Below, piece by piece: positions 1-9,207 of a stretch of DNA of 64,000 bases. Under the pieces are notes generated by a model. It was not told the DNA's origin. It saw only the letters and a list, made by a program, of their open reading frames with translations, and did not search any database. The DNA lies in contig OY723242.1 of NCBI GenBank assembly GCA_963210315.1, forward strand, positions 1,984,001 to 2,048,000, read 5' to 3'. This DNA comes from Rhynchopus euleeides (Eukaryota; Euglenozoa; Diplonemea; Diplonemida; Diplonemidae). Made by a program: the position numbers and the translations under genes. The stretch's first letter is position 1; every line of letters starts with the position of its first letter.

Positions 1-246
1 AAAAGGCTAATTCTGTAAGGGGGACCTTTTCGATTTTTTTTTTCGGGCACTTTTTCCACAAGGAAATGTCCGCCCTGTCCGCTACTGTCCACTACCGATT
101 TCAAGGATCCTCCTGGGTCAAGATAATCACACAAGTAGGAGCTCCTCCTTACTACTTACCCCGGAAACGCCTCGGACTGCTGTGTGTGTGTTTGGGGGAT
201 GAAGAAAGGGGTGGGGGGGGGGTTTTTTTTTATTGAGACCCCACTG
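1..246. other. Left-edge non-coding flank
   Basis: No gene is visible. The stretch holds poly-T and poly-G runs (about 35-50 and 210-232). Bases 239-246 (ccccactg) are the left target-site duplication of the next element. Confidence 0.6.
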
Positions 247-302
247 CAGGGTGTTCGCTATCTCCCACCTTCCTCAGAGACTGTGGGAGAAAGGGGTAAA
301 AT

Positions 303-933
303 CAGTGTTTAAGATACTGTTATGAAAAACGGGGCTTAGCCCCGGTTTTCGAGATTTTGCCCCGAAAAACCGGGGGTGCCTCTTTTTTTTTTTCACCGGG
401 ATTTTTCTGAGATTCTGTCCGGGTACTATTCCAGGGTACTTTTTGGCCAGAGGAGGCCGGCCAAGAGTACAGTGCCCTGCCCCAGGCGTTCGCCCGATGA
501 ACCTGTTGAGCACAAGGTGCACGTTGCCTACATGCGGCGTGCGACTATGGAGCAGAATCAGCTGTTCACTACCGTGGCCTCCGGCGGCTGGGGGGCTCCG
601 CCCCCCAGACCCCCCTGTGGCCTGTGCATGTCCAGAACCAAGTCTGCAAGGGCAACCTGCGGTGCTTTCAACACCACCACGCTCTCAAGAACGCCTTCCT
701 CATCGACTGGCTCCTTCGCGTTGACGACAAGAAGGAGCGCGCTCCTCTCGGACCTGGCAGCGGCGGCGAAGTCAGTCCCCTGCAGACTCTCCACCCTGCC
801 CATCTCAGTTGAGTGGCGTGGGGTGGTGTGTTGTGGGAAGGGAAAGCCCTTCCATTTGGGGAAATGGCCGAAATTTTACCCCCGATTACCCCCGGTTTTC
901 GGCGCGCAGCCCGGAACCCTATCTTTTACCCTG
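303..933. mobile_element. Second hAT-like element nested in the first
   Basis: It is flanked by the 8-bp duplication ggtaaaat (295-302 and 934-941). Its ends are imperfect inverted repeats, CAGTGTTTAAGAT on the left and ATCTTTTACCCTG on the right. The related element at 7239-9199 has the uninterrupted site (reverse complement near 9140-9155: aaaggggtaaaattgccgcc). That confirms a 631-bp insertion. No coding content is recognised. Confidence 0.8.
564..617 (+). repeat. 54-bp dispersed hairpin repeat, copy 1
   Basis: The copy starts gttcactaccgtggcc and ends cagacccccctg. Its core CTGGGGGG-CTCC-GCCCCCCAG can fold into a strong hairpin. Eight further copies occur in this window. Confidence 0.9.
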
Positions 934-1235
934 GGTAAAATTGCCGCCTCAAATTTTTTTTCGCGCGCGCTTCGCGCGCGCGAAATCATGCAACATCGGC
1001 CCCTCAGACAAATTGCCTCAAGGTCCAGACCAGGGTACTATATATATTTGGCGCAAGGGGCCCATTTCGCGGTTCGCGGCTGCAAAATGGAGGTTTTGCG
1101 GCAATCAGTGAGTACTTCGGGAGTTGGTGACGAACCCAAAACAGGATCACGGACCGTCGCCGATACCCGTTCTCGAGAAGGAAGGGCACGGTCACATGCG
1201 TCCGTTAGTTCCTGTTGGACAGACTTCACAGGTCA

Positions 1236-1288
1236 CAGGGGGTCTGGGGGGCGGAGCCCCCCAGCCGCCGGAGGCCACGGTAGTGAAC
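1236..1288 (-). repeat. 54-bp dispersed hairpin repeat, copy 2
   Basis: Reverse-strand copy inside the hAT element. It corresponds to the copy at 8796-8848 in the related element. Confidence 0.9.
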
Positions 1289-1731
1289 ATTTGTCAGCCT
1301 CGTCCCCGAGTCCGCTTCATAGTCGAACACCACATACAGACGACGTGCACCTTGAGACAGCATGCTCAAGAGGTACATCGGCCTGGTGCCTGTGGCAGGC
1401 CACTATGCTCTTGGCTTCGGCCTCCTCTGGCTTTGACCATGCTGATGCCGGCAATAGCTCCGACGGTCCCCATCAGGTTCAGATCTCGCTTCTTTGGGAT
1501 ATTTCCGCTCCGTGCGAAGCGTGGTGGTATCAATTTGTACGAGAGGGTGCTGCCCTTCTCCTTCAGAACCCCTTCCCACCTGAGGCAAAAACTTCCGAGA
1601 AACTTTTTTTATTTAATTTCTCCCCCTTGGGAGAAATGCCCGGGAGAGAGGTGGGAGAAGGGTTTTCCCAGAATCACTTTTTTAACGAAATAGGCCCCTA
1701 TTTCTCCCCGAGCGAACGCCCTGCCCCACTG

Positions 1732-2051
1732 TGACCTCAGTGACGTCATTTTCTTCAAGTCTGACACGAGGGCGATGTTCTCATTCTCAGGCAGCCAAGT
1801 ATGAAGTTTGATGAACCCCCCGCCACGAGTCCTCGGCACGTCGAATACACGCACATACAGTGCTGACAGGCCTCGTTTTCTGCATCCGTTGGGATCACGC
1901 TCTGAACACAAAACACAAGACACAAAAGTTTAAACACAAGCATTTGACTACATCCACTACACCACCAGAGCACCCCCACCCCCCTCACCCAAGCAGGCGC
2001 GGAGGGGGTGCGGTTTGGCCACCTCCACCACCCGACCCCCCACACCCCTGC
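1732..2051. other. Upstream region of the 2052 gene
   Basis: AT-richer DNA with a CAC/CCA-rich stretch just before the proposed start. No motif is certain. The reading frame is open upstream to 1860 but is proline-rich and low in complexity, so I place the start at 2052. Confidence 0.4.
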
Positions 2052-3098
2052 ATGTCCGCAGGGAACATCGCACGCGCGAGCGCCTTCCGCAATGGGCTGA
2101 AACACAGCATCGCCACCGGGGGCCGCATCGTCGTGTTATGTGGGGAAGAGATGCAGCGCGAAAGTGGCCTCCCGCCACCTCCAGGGTGGACCATCGGGTC
2201 AGTGGTCTACGACCCGGCCGGGCTGGCCACACGCGTCGCCTTTAAGAGGATGTGGTGGGAGGTATGGGCGTGGTATGCCTTACGCGCGGGGAGGTGCCTG
2301 TCCGTCAACCCATCCTCGTGCCACCTCGCGGTAGCAGATCTGATGTCCCTTCTGGGCCCTCTGTGCACCGCAGTGTCCCTCTCCACTGACGGGCTGGTCC
2401 GCCGCGCCGCCGCTGCATCGGCAGAGGCGGGAAACTCGCTCCTCAACTCACAGCTGGTGGAGGTCAACGGGAATATTACCACGATGCGCTGCAACCACTC
2501 GCAGAGCCCGCATCCGAATGAGGACTTCCCCTTGCCGCAGGCGGGGTCTATCGGGGATTGGCGTGAGTTTGCATCCGGGGATCGCCGGTTGACATCCCAG
2601 GAGGTCGATCTGTTGAAGTGCCCCCTTTGCATGTCTCAGGCGCGGCCCAACGAGCATTTCTATGATGACGACAAGGCGCAGCTCGCCGCGAGCAATTTTG
2701 CGGCGCAGATGGTGTCGACGTCGTCGCTGCTGCTGCTGCTCGGCTGCCCTCGGCACACGCCTCTCGAGTCGGCGCTTATCAATGCGACGCGGGCCAACAA
2801 AGGGTGGGTCGTGCGGGTTGGCACGCCTCTCCGGCACCATGACCCCCTGAGCCCTGCCAACACACTCGGGATGACTGGAATCCGCCCGGGCGACCCAGAC
2901 CTGACTGACACGCTGAACAGCCACCTGAGCCTGCCACAAGGAGATCCTGCCGAGTCGGAGGCAGGGCGTGAATCCGCAGGGAACGGCAAGGGGATCGAAC
3001 ACATCGGGCGCGGTCTCGCCGACCTTGTCGACGAGGCTGAATCGGTTGCACGTGAGATGGGCCGAATGCCTCCGTCTTACAAACGGCTGAGCCTGTGA
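2052..3098 (+). CDS. Hypothetical protein, 348 aa
   Basis: I do not recognise this protein. The frame is open from 1860, but the segment before the ATG at 2052 is proline-rich and looks like translated leader, so the start at 2052 is preferred. Composition and third-position GC resemble real genes nearby. Visible features are an N-terminal part rich in small residues, a hydrophobic run near the middle, and two short Cys-containing segments of similar pattern, CNHSQSPHPNEDF and CPLCMSQARPNEHF, about 45 residues apart. The second contains a CxxC pair and both end in P-N-E-x-F, so they could be a metal-binding or duplicated motif. The C-terminal third is hydrophilic. No signal peptide or transmembrane helix is clear. 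It is a single uninterrupted frame, with hAT elements on the left and the PPR gene 2.2 kb to the right. Confidence 0.6.
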   Translation: MSAGNIARASAFRNGLKHSIATGGRIVVLCGEEMQRESGLPPPPGWTIGSVVYDPAGLATRVAFKRMWWEVWAWYALRAGRCLSVNPSSCHLAVADLMSLLGPLCTAVSLSTDGLVRRAAAASAEAGNSLLNSQLVEVNGNITTMRCNHSQSPHPNEDFPLPQAGSIGDWREFASGDRRLTSQEVDLLKCPLCMSQARPNEHFYDDDKAQLAASNFAAQMVSTSSLLLLLGCPRHTPLESALINATRANKGWVVRVGTPLRHHDPLSPANTLGMTGIRPGDPDLTDTLNSHLSLPQGDPAESEAGRESAGNGKGIEHIGRGLADLVDEAESVAREMGRMPPSYKRLSL

Positions 3099-4976
3099 TC
3101 AGAGCCGGTTGCCCCGGGTGTGGGGGGGGGAGAAGCTCTGTGGGGCCCGAAAGCAACACAAACCTCGTGCAAAACCAGGGGGAGGAGGGAGGGGGGGGGG
3201 TGAATCAAACTTCTTCGGGATGCTGAATACCGGCGGTGGCGCTCGGTAGTGTGGAGGGAGGGGGGGGGGGGGCGGGGCGTGTCACTGCCCTGGCCTCCCT
3301 CCTCCTCCTCTTCCGGAGAGGGTTCTTCCAGCTTGCGGTAGGATTATCGCTTCTTTTTCCTGATGAAGGTGTCTTTGGGGGTCTTCGCTACGGGGGTGAT
3401 CGTCGGTGCATTTTGGTGCATTTCCTAAGGAAACTAGGTGAAAACTGACGAAGAATAACGAAGCACAACGACCAGGGAAGACCGCCTTTGTTGCTTCACG
3501 CACTGCCTCTCCCACCTGCTATCTGTGTGACACTGGCAGGAGAACCCCCTGCTGCAGGCATAGATCACCTCAGCAGGTGTCTGTTCCTGTGCCCTGAGAT
3601 ACAAGTGAGTGTCGCGCCCCCGTATCAAGTGCGATCCGCTCTCCCCCGCCGCAAGTGTGGATCCTCTTGGTGTGACTTTTCTTGTTGAGCTCTGCGCATC
3701 AGCGGTGGGGTGCAAGGAACAAGGGGTCTGCGTTCCAACAAAAAAGAACTTCAAAAAGTAATTGGTTTGTTGTTTCGTTTTGCTGTCACTTTACGATCCA
3801 GCGGGGGCACGTATAGCTTTCTGGCCCGCGAGGCACGGGAGGCAGTGAAAGTGGATCCGTCAGCTCTGATGAGTCATGGCGGAACGCCGACCCCACCCAA
3901 AGTTCAAAGCGGTGGAGGACACGGCGGAATGGCGGCTCCCGCTAAGCTTTTCTACGGCCTGCACATCATATGTACACGTTGCGCAACCATAACACCCCCT
4001 TGCAGAGTTTCGGCTTCATTGATGGGAAAATGATACATAGGCCTCCCACCGTTTGCCATACGATCAATGCTTCCTCTCCCCCCGCCTCCCTCTTATGGTG
4101 CTCCGCCACTTTTCTGTACTTCAGTCTGTTCAGACAGGTCGACTCAGCGCTCCGAAGGGCTCACACGAAGCGAATCAGCAGTGCGTATCTGTACACAGAA
4201 ATAAGCCAATACCATGACAGTAGAGCGCTCCGAAGGGCTCACACTACAATCGGCCGATTTTCCATTTACTAGTAAGAAAAGGGCGAGAGCTGGGTCAGAA
4301 CGACCAAGCTTTTCTGGATTCTACTTCATGTTTCCCTGTGGCGAGTGAGCGAATCAAACGGAAAGGATATCATTGTTGCTGCAGCAGCTGGGAAGGTCAG
4401 CAGCCAAACGTGCCCGACACGCCAATCCCACCCAGGGCCTCAGTGGTGTGTGATCATCAGTTCGGGGTTTTGTGTGTCGAAGCGTCAACGCATCAACAAC
4501 AAAGTGCAGGCAAAGAGCGGTTGCTGCTGAAGGGTGCTGTGACTGATTGAGAGATGTGCTCGCGAGCGCAGAAAACCGTGCAAGCCTTTGCAGGACATCG
4601 CCACGCAAGCAGGCGCGTGTGGGGGGGGGGGGGGGGCACCGGGTCACCCATCCCCTCGGCATGCAATTGTGTCATCTCCCCCCCGGGGGTGGGGTGGGGT
4701 GGGGTGCTCTCGCGATCGGCGAATATCCTTCAACTCTCTCCTCTTCATGTCTGCACGATTACAGAGGTTTTCACTTCGTTGATGTCGGTGTGCTCTCCCA
4801 GAAGACATTGCATTGCGGGCGAATCGCCGATCACTCTTGCCCTCCCAACCGGGTTCGAGCCCCGACAGTTGCCTCACATTTAGCTTGATAGCCCTCACAT
4901 CACAGCTGCTGCATGCGGCAGTAGCCCGTCATCGATTCTGCAGTGGCGTGCAGTCGGAAAGGAGTAAGGCAAGTCC
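3099..4976. other. Intergenic region with dispersed repeats
   Basis: No gene is supported. It contains poly-G tracts (3120-3130, 3188-3200, 3258-3272). A segment at 3370-3480 recurs at 24290-24395. A segment at 3775-3815 recurs at 27820-27860. A segment at 4445-4540 containing gaagcgtcaacgcatcaac recurs near 19590, 25665 and 28655, and reversed near 8350. Bases 4619-4636 are poly-G. Confidence 0.55.
4166..4226 (+). repeat. Host repeat, copy without insertion
   Basis: This copy reads cgaatcagcagtgcgtat ... ccaataccatgacagtagag without interruption. At 42290-42334/49736-49752 and 51465-51507/52672-52686 the same repeat is split by two unrelated mobile elements at the ccaata/catgacag position. 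This copy therefore serves as the pre-insertion reference. Confidence 0.75.
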
Positions 4977-5085
4977 ACCACCCACCCCAGCCCCTGCCCA
5001 TCACTCCCATCACTTTGTGTGTGTTTTCCACCCCACCCCACCACCCCCACAAGGAGGGGGGGATGAGCTCTTGGGATTGCAGTGG
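4977..5085 (+). promoter_or_regulatory. Shared upstream module, PPR copy
   Basis: A roughly 110-bp segment with ccagcccctgcccatcactc, a CCACCCC-rich tract, cacaaggagggg and tcttgggattgcag. Near-identical segments stand before the DUF4116 genes at 10311 and 58583, and a degenerate one lies at 40380-40490. It could be a promoter, a 5' leader or an intron ending in TTGCAG. The sequence alone does not decide. Confidence 0.55.
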
Positions 5086-5087
5086 CT

Positions 5088-5244
5088 CTCCCCTCCCCTC
5101 CCCTCCCCTCCCCTCCCCTCCCCTCCCCTCCCCTCCCCTCCCCTCCCCTCCCCTCCCCTCCCCTCCCCTCCCCTCCCCTCCCCTCCCCTCCCCTCCCCTC
5201 CCCTCCCCTCCCCTCCCCTCCCCTCCCCTCCCCTCCCCTCCCCT
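5088..5244 (+). repeat. Pentanucleotide microsatellite (CTCCC)n
   Basis: About 31 perfect copies of CTCCC, 90 bp upstream of the PPR start. All three + frames and their complements stay open, so long proline/leucine/serine frames across it are artefacts. The array is uninterrupted, suggesting it is young or unstable. Confidence 0.98.
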
Positions 5245-5334
5245 GTTGCCGTCTTCGCTCTTCGCCCTCTCGACACCACCACCCCACCTCCTCGCAGTCG
5301 TGGCCTACACACGCCACACACCACACACCAACCC

Positions 5335-6573
5335 ATGCGAGCTGCTGCTGCAGCTGCAGGGGAGCTGCTCCTCCTCCGTACAGCACGACATGCCAGGCGC
5401 ACCATCATGAGACCGCCTGCCTGCGCAGCCACCCCTTCGCCTTCTCCTTCTCCGCTTGCCGCACAGCGCCGCGCCGCGTCGTGGGGGTACTCCCCATCAT
5501 CGTTCGATCTGGGCCCCAGGAAATTCCCGGACGGGCTTCTGGATGACAACGTCGCTGACTTCCTCCGCTGGACTTTAGGGACAGTGCAGCACGTCCGCGT
5601 CGGGCAGCAGCGCAGCGCAGCACTGGCTACCGCACTCAAATCAGAACTCACCCGCCTCAGGGAGGCCGGCTATGAGGTGGGGCCACAATCCTATACGCAA
5701 GCCATCACCCTGTTGGCCAGATGGGGGCGGACCATCGAGGCACGCGCTCTGCTGGAGGAGATGAAGTCGCGCAACCTCGTCGCGTCCGCCGAGCCTTATG
5801 AGGAGGTGATGAAGGGGCACGCCATGTGCGGCGACCTGGCGGGGATCCAGCAAGTTATACGCGAGATGCATCAAGCGGGATGGCAGATCACGAAGCAGGC
5901 TTACAACTACCTGCTGATGGGGTTCTCGAAAAGGGGGGAGCAGCAGCACGCGGTGAGCATTATCCAGGCGATGAAGGACCACGGGCTGCAGCCGGATCGC
6001 ATGTCGTACCACTGGGCTATCATGTCATGCAATAACTACCGCGCAGCGCGTGAGATATTCGATGATATGATAGAGAGAGGAATTCAATACAATGATCAGA
6101 CGTTTGCTGCCCTGCTGAAATCCTGCGTGAAGGCCGGAGATGCGAAGAACGGCATGATCGTGCTGCACGAAGCGATTGAGGATGGGCTGAAGCCGTCCTC
6201 AACAGTGTTCAACCAGGTGATGCGCCTGCATCTTAAACCGCTCAACATGAATGCGGTCGCCACGATATACCGCAAGATGCGGGCGATCAATATCTCACCT
6301 GACTTTGTGACGTACTGCATCTTCCTGCGTGCCTGCAAGCTCGACTGCCGCGGGGGGGTGAAGGTCGATTCCCGCCCCATTGCGATTGCCGAGGCTGCAC
6401 TGGAGCAGGCCAGGCGGGATGGCGTTGACCACCGAGAAGTCTATCGGGAGCTGCTATCGCTGTACAACAAAGTCGGGGATCGCGCCAAAGCAGAGGAGCT
6501 GGCGGTCCTGATGCTTAAGGCACTCCCCGGAGATGCAAGGACCGTCGACGTCCAGCCCACCACCTGGGCATGA
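5335..6573 (+). CDS. Pentatricopeptide-repeat (PPR) protein
   Basis: A 412-aa protein if started at the ATG at 5335; an in-frame ATG at 5407 is the alternative. PPR proteins bind organelle transcripts through tandem 35-residue helix pairs and act in RNA processing, editing or translation. From about residue 119 there are consecutive PPR-like units (119-153, 154-188, 189-223 and further degenerate ones to about 340), with typical patterns such as SYTQAITLLARWGRTIEARALL and AYNYLLMGFSKRGE. No DYW, E or SMR domain is visible. The first ~45 residues are rich in Ala, Arg, Ser and Pro with few acids, which fits a mitochondrial or plastid targeting peptide. The frame is open upstream only because of the (CTCCC)n tract, so the start lies after it. 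There is no intron. Confidence 0.85.
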   Translation: MRAAAAAAGELLLLRTARHARRTIMRPPACAATPSPSPSPLAAQRRAASWGYSPSSFDLGPRKFPDGLLDDNVADFLRWTLGTVQHVRVGQQRSAALATALKSELTRLREAGYEVGPQSYTQAITLLARWGRTIEARALLEEMKSRNLVASAEPYEEVMKGHAMCGDLAGIQQVIREMHQAGWQITKQAYNYLLMGFSKRGEQQHAVSIIQAMKDHGLQPDRMSYHWAIMSCNNYRAAREIFDDMIERGIQYNDQTFAALLKSCVKAGDAKNGMIVLHEAIEDGLKPSSTVFNQVMRLHLKPLNMNAVATIYRKMRAINISPDFVTYCIFLRACKLDCRGGVKVDSRPIAIAEAALEQARRDGVDHREVYRELLSLYNKVGDRAKAEELAVLMLKALPGDARTVDVQPTTWA

Positions 6574-7045
6574 GTTGGGGATGGTGGTGGTGGTAGTCTG
6601 TACCCCCGGGGGTGTGCACGTTTGCCCAACTGAAGTAGGTCGGGGTCAGGCCTGTCGCTAACTTTTCGATTTTGGAGATTTGGTGGGTTGACGCTCCTGT
6701 TTTGGGGGGGGGATCAGGGAAGAAAACACTAGGGGTCAATTTTTCTCGCACGCGCTCGTGTTACTTAACTTTTCCGTCGGTGGACCACTAGATGGGCACG
6801 GTGTGAGGCGCTGGGTTCCTTCCGCGGTTCCTCTCCCGCTTGCGCCATCCTCGGGTGCCGGAGGAACGCCAAAAAATGGCATTCGGGACATTGATTTCGA
6901 CTCTACCGCCTGATATGCCACGGCCGTCGAAGCGCAAGGACTTGGTTACTAGACGGGCACACGCGAGATGGGGTTCGGGGGGCAGAGTCCCCCAACCGCC
7001 GGAGGCCACGGTAGTGAACACCTGTCCTGCAAAACCATACTCTCT
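6574..7045. other. Intergenic region
   Basis: No gene. A segment at 6603-6660 (gtgcacgtttgcccaactgaagt) recurs at 57705-57735. It also contains a reverse copy of the 54-bp hairpin repeat (listed separately). Confidence 0.5.
6971..7019 (-). repeat. 54-bp dispersed hairpin repeat, copy 3
   Basis: Reverse-strand, slightly diverged copy ending gtagtgaac. Confidence 0.85.
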
Positions 7046-7219
7046 ACGTCGACCCAGTGAAAGTGGGTTGACGCTTGGCCGACGCTTTGGTCGAGGCTTG
7101 GTGCGCGTCGACCCAGTGTACCCGGGTCAACGCTAGGTTAGCGTCACCCCAGTGTAATAAATGGGTTGACGCTTGTTCCAGGCTTGGATGGCGTCAACCC
7201 AGTTCCACTGGGTCGACGC
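7046..7219. repeat. Tandem array of four hairpins
   Basis: Four successive inverted repeats of the form GCGTC(G/A)ACCC ... GGGT(T/C)(G/A)ACGC, with loops of 3-10 nt and AGT/ACT edges. They lie at about 7047-7074, 7105-7133, 7140-7172 and 7190-7219. Stems vary by one or two positions while most pairing is kept. The array ends 19 bp before the hAT element at 7239. Confidence 0.8.
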
Positions 7220-7595
7220 TTTTTTATGGGGGGGGGGGCAGGGCGTTCGCTCGGGGAGAAATAGGGGCCTATTTCGTTAAAAAAAAGATCCTGGGAAAAC
7301 CCTTCTCCCACCTCTCTCCCCGGCATTTCTCCCAAGGGGCAGAGGCTGAGCTTGGGGGGGTAAACTCGGTCAGCTGACCGAGTTTCAGCCAAACCCGGAA
7401 AAAAACTCGGTCAGCCCAAAAAACAAAAAAAAAGTATAAATTTCTGGGAAAAAAGTGGATTTTTCTTGGGGTGCAGCAGCACAGGAGGTGAAGCACGCGT
7501 GCGAGCGAACGCGAACACCCCATTCTCCTTCTGTCCCGTATTCGTCGCTAGCGTAAGAATAACGTCAGCAGTCTCGAATTCCGTCTCCCGGCAAC

Positions 7596-8037
7596 ATGGT
7601 GGGCACGCAGGTGCAGGAGGCTCTGCGCTACATCGCCGACCATTACCTGGCACCTCTCCCGGGGATTACTGGTGCGTACCCTTGCCCGGACTTCAATGCC
7701 CCAGCACACCCACCGAAGTGGGCACAGGCGCACAAGACTGCCCTTCTGCGTGCCCGGGTGTCTGTTCCGATTCGGAGGTTGGGCCTGCGTGACCTGCAGG
7801 AGGTTGTTCAGCGGTTTACCTCGGGAAACCTCGCTCTCACGTACCCAGCAATATGCAAGCTACTCCAGCTTGCATCTATCCTTCCGCTGGGCACTGCTTC
7901 TGTTGAACGCTTGTTTTCCAAGCTCCGCCAGGCTTCGCCAACTGAGCAACGAAAGCCTTGCAAATGTACTCTTTGTGGGAGTGGAATGTCGCGAAGATTC
8001 ACAGGGTATCCCCGAAGCCACTCTTGCGAGGTCCTAG
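7596..8037 (+). pseudogene. hAT transposase C-terminal dimerisation region (remnant)
   Basis: The frame from 7596 encodes a segment around LTYPAICKLLQLASILPLG followed by TASVERLFSKLR. This is the conserved helix and [ST]xxSERxFS-type signature of the hAT C-terminal dimerisation domain. The downstream part of the domain (LSNESLANVLFVGVE) continues in a different frame, so a frameshift lies near 7935. No catalytic D, D or E region is visible, so only the tail of the transposase survives. It gives independent support for assigning the enclosing element to hAT. Confidence 0.8.
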
Positions 8038-8205
8038 GGTACCCCGAGAGAATTTCACCCCCCTCGAGGGCCCAGGGCCGAGGGGGGTGACATTCTTCCC
8101 AGCCGCTACACAGGGCAACCGTTGAAGAATGTCACCCCCTCTGTACAGGGTGGCGGTTGGAGCCCAAGCGGAGGCCGAGGGGGGGTGACATTCTCTCGGG
8201 TACCC
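8038..8205. mobile_element. Short inverted-repeat element (MITE-like)
   Basis: Ends GGGTACCCCGAGAGAATTTC and its near complement (GACATTCTCTCGGGTACCC) form ~28-bp terminal inverted repeats around a 168-bp unit. A second, inner inverted pair is built on gaagaatgtcacccc. No clear TSD. It lies at the distal edge of the transposase remnant. Confidence 0.6.
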
Positions 8206-8795
8206 GAGTAGGGCAAATCAACTGTGTGTGTACTGTGACCGAGTCTGACCGAGTTTCGGCCCCAACCCCAAAATCCAAGCTAAGCCCCTGCCCAAGGGGG
8301 AGAAAATGTCACTCCAGTACAGCCGCTCTTTACTCGTATTTTGTTTGTGATGCGTTGACGCTTCCACACACAAAACCTCAACTCCTGTGATGGGGGAGGC
8401 TAGTGGTGTGCGGAGCACGTTTGGCTGTGGTGGAGTGACATTTTCTGCTCACAAGTGTGCGTAAAAATTAAATAAAAAAAGTTTCTCGGAAGTTTTTGCC
8501 TCAGGTGGGAAGGGGTTCTGAAGGAGAAGGGCAGCACCCTCTCGTACAAATTGATACCACCACGCTTCGCACGGAACGGAAATAACCCAAAGAAGCGAGA
8601 TCTGAACCTGCTGGGGACCGTCGGAGCTATTGCCGGCATCAGCATGGTCAAGGCCAGAGGAGGCCGAAGCCAAGAGCATAGTGGCCTGCCACATGCGCCA
8701 GGCCGATGTACCTCTTGATCATGCTGTCTCAAGGTGCACGTTGTCTGTATGTGGTGTTCGACTATGAAGCGGACTCGGGGACGAGGCTGACAAAT

Positions 8796-8848
8796 GTTCA
8801 CTACCGTGGCCTCCGGCGGCTGGGGGGCTCCGCCCCCCAGACCCCCTG
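8796..8848 (+). repeat. 54-bp dispersed hairpin repeat, copy 4
   Basis: Within the hAT element. Same position as the 1236-1288 copy of the related element, so inherited with it. Confidence 0.9.
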
Positions 8849-9207
8849 TGACCTGTGAAGTCTGTCCAACAGGAACTAACGAGCGCATATGACCGTGCCC
8901 TTCCTTCTCGAGAACCGGAATCGTCGACGGTCCGTGATCCTGTTTTGGGTTCGTCACCAACTCCCGAAGTACTCACTGATTGCCGCAAAACCTCCATTTT
9001 GCAGCCGCGAACCGCGAAATGGGCCCCTTGCGCCAAACATATATAGTACCCTGGTCTGGACCCTTGAGGCAATTTGTCTGAGGGGCCGATGTTGCATGAT
9101 TTCGCGCGCGCGAAGCGCGCGCGAAACAAAATTTGAGGCGGCAATTTTACCCCTTTCTCCCACAGTCTCTGAGGAAGGTGGGAGATAGCGAACACCCTGG
9201 GGGGGGG

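Larger units (their letters stand above)
247..1723. mobile_element. hAT-type non-autonomous DNA transposon with a nested insertion
   Basis: The left end begins CAGGGTGTTCGCT and the right end finishes AGCGAACGCCCTG. The 8-bp sequence ccccactg flanks both sides (239-246 and 1724-1731). CAGGG-type ends with 8-bp TSDs are the hAT signature. No transposase is recognisable. The inner part from about 942 to 1620 is the reverse complement of 8470-9150 in the element at 7239-9199, so the two are one family. It carries two opposed copies of the 54-bp hairpin repeat and a TATATATA tract near 1040. The 452-codon reading frame across it is probably not a gene. Confidence 0.85.
7239..9199 (-). mobile_element. 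hAT transposon, decayed, with transposase remnant
   Basis: Ends are CAGGGCGTTCGCT on the left and AGCGAACACCCTG on the right, with G8 on both sides (7231-7238 and 9200-9207) as a homopolymer TSD. The part from about 8470 to 9199 is the reverse complement of the element at 247-1723. The middle carries a hAT transposase C-terminal remnant on the + strand and a short inverted-repeat element (8038-8205). The two hAT elements here differ by what has been inserted or lost in their centres. Confidence 0.85.

Noticed and set aside
376-1734. 452-codon open frame
   Set aside because: It spans two nested hAT elements and hairpin repeats. Other frames are open too and nothing resembles a protein family.
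4838-4875. tRNA-like B-box (ggttcgagccc)
   Set aside because: No matching 5' acceptor strand or D/anticodon arms upstream. A similar ggttcaaaccc at the end of family 2 also lacks a tRNA fold.
4813-5334. N-terminal extension of the PPR frame and overlapping Pro/Gly-rich frames
   Set aside because: Open only because (CTCCC)n has no stops in any frame. The PPR protein is taken to start after it.
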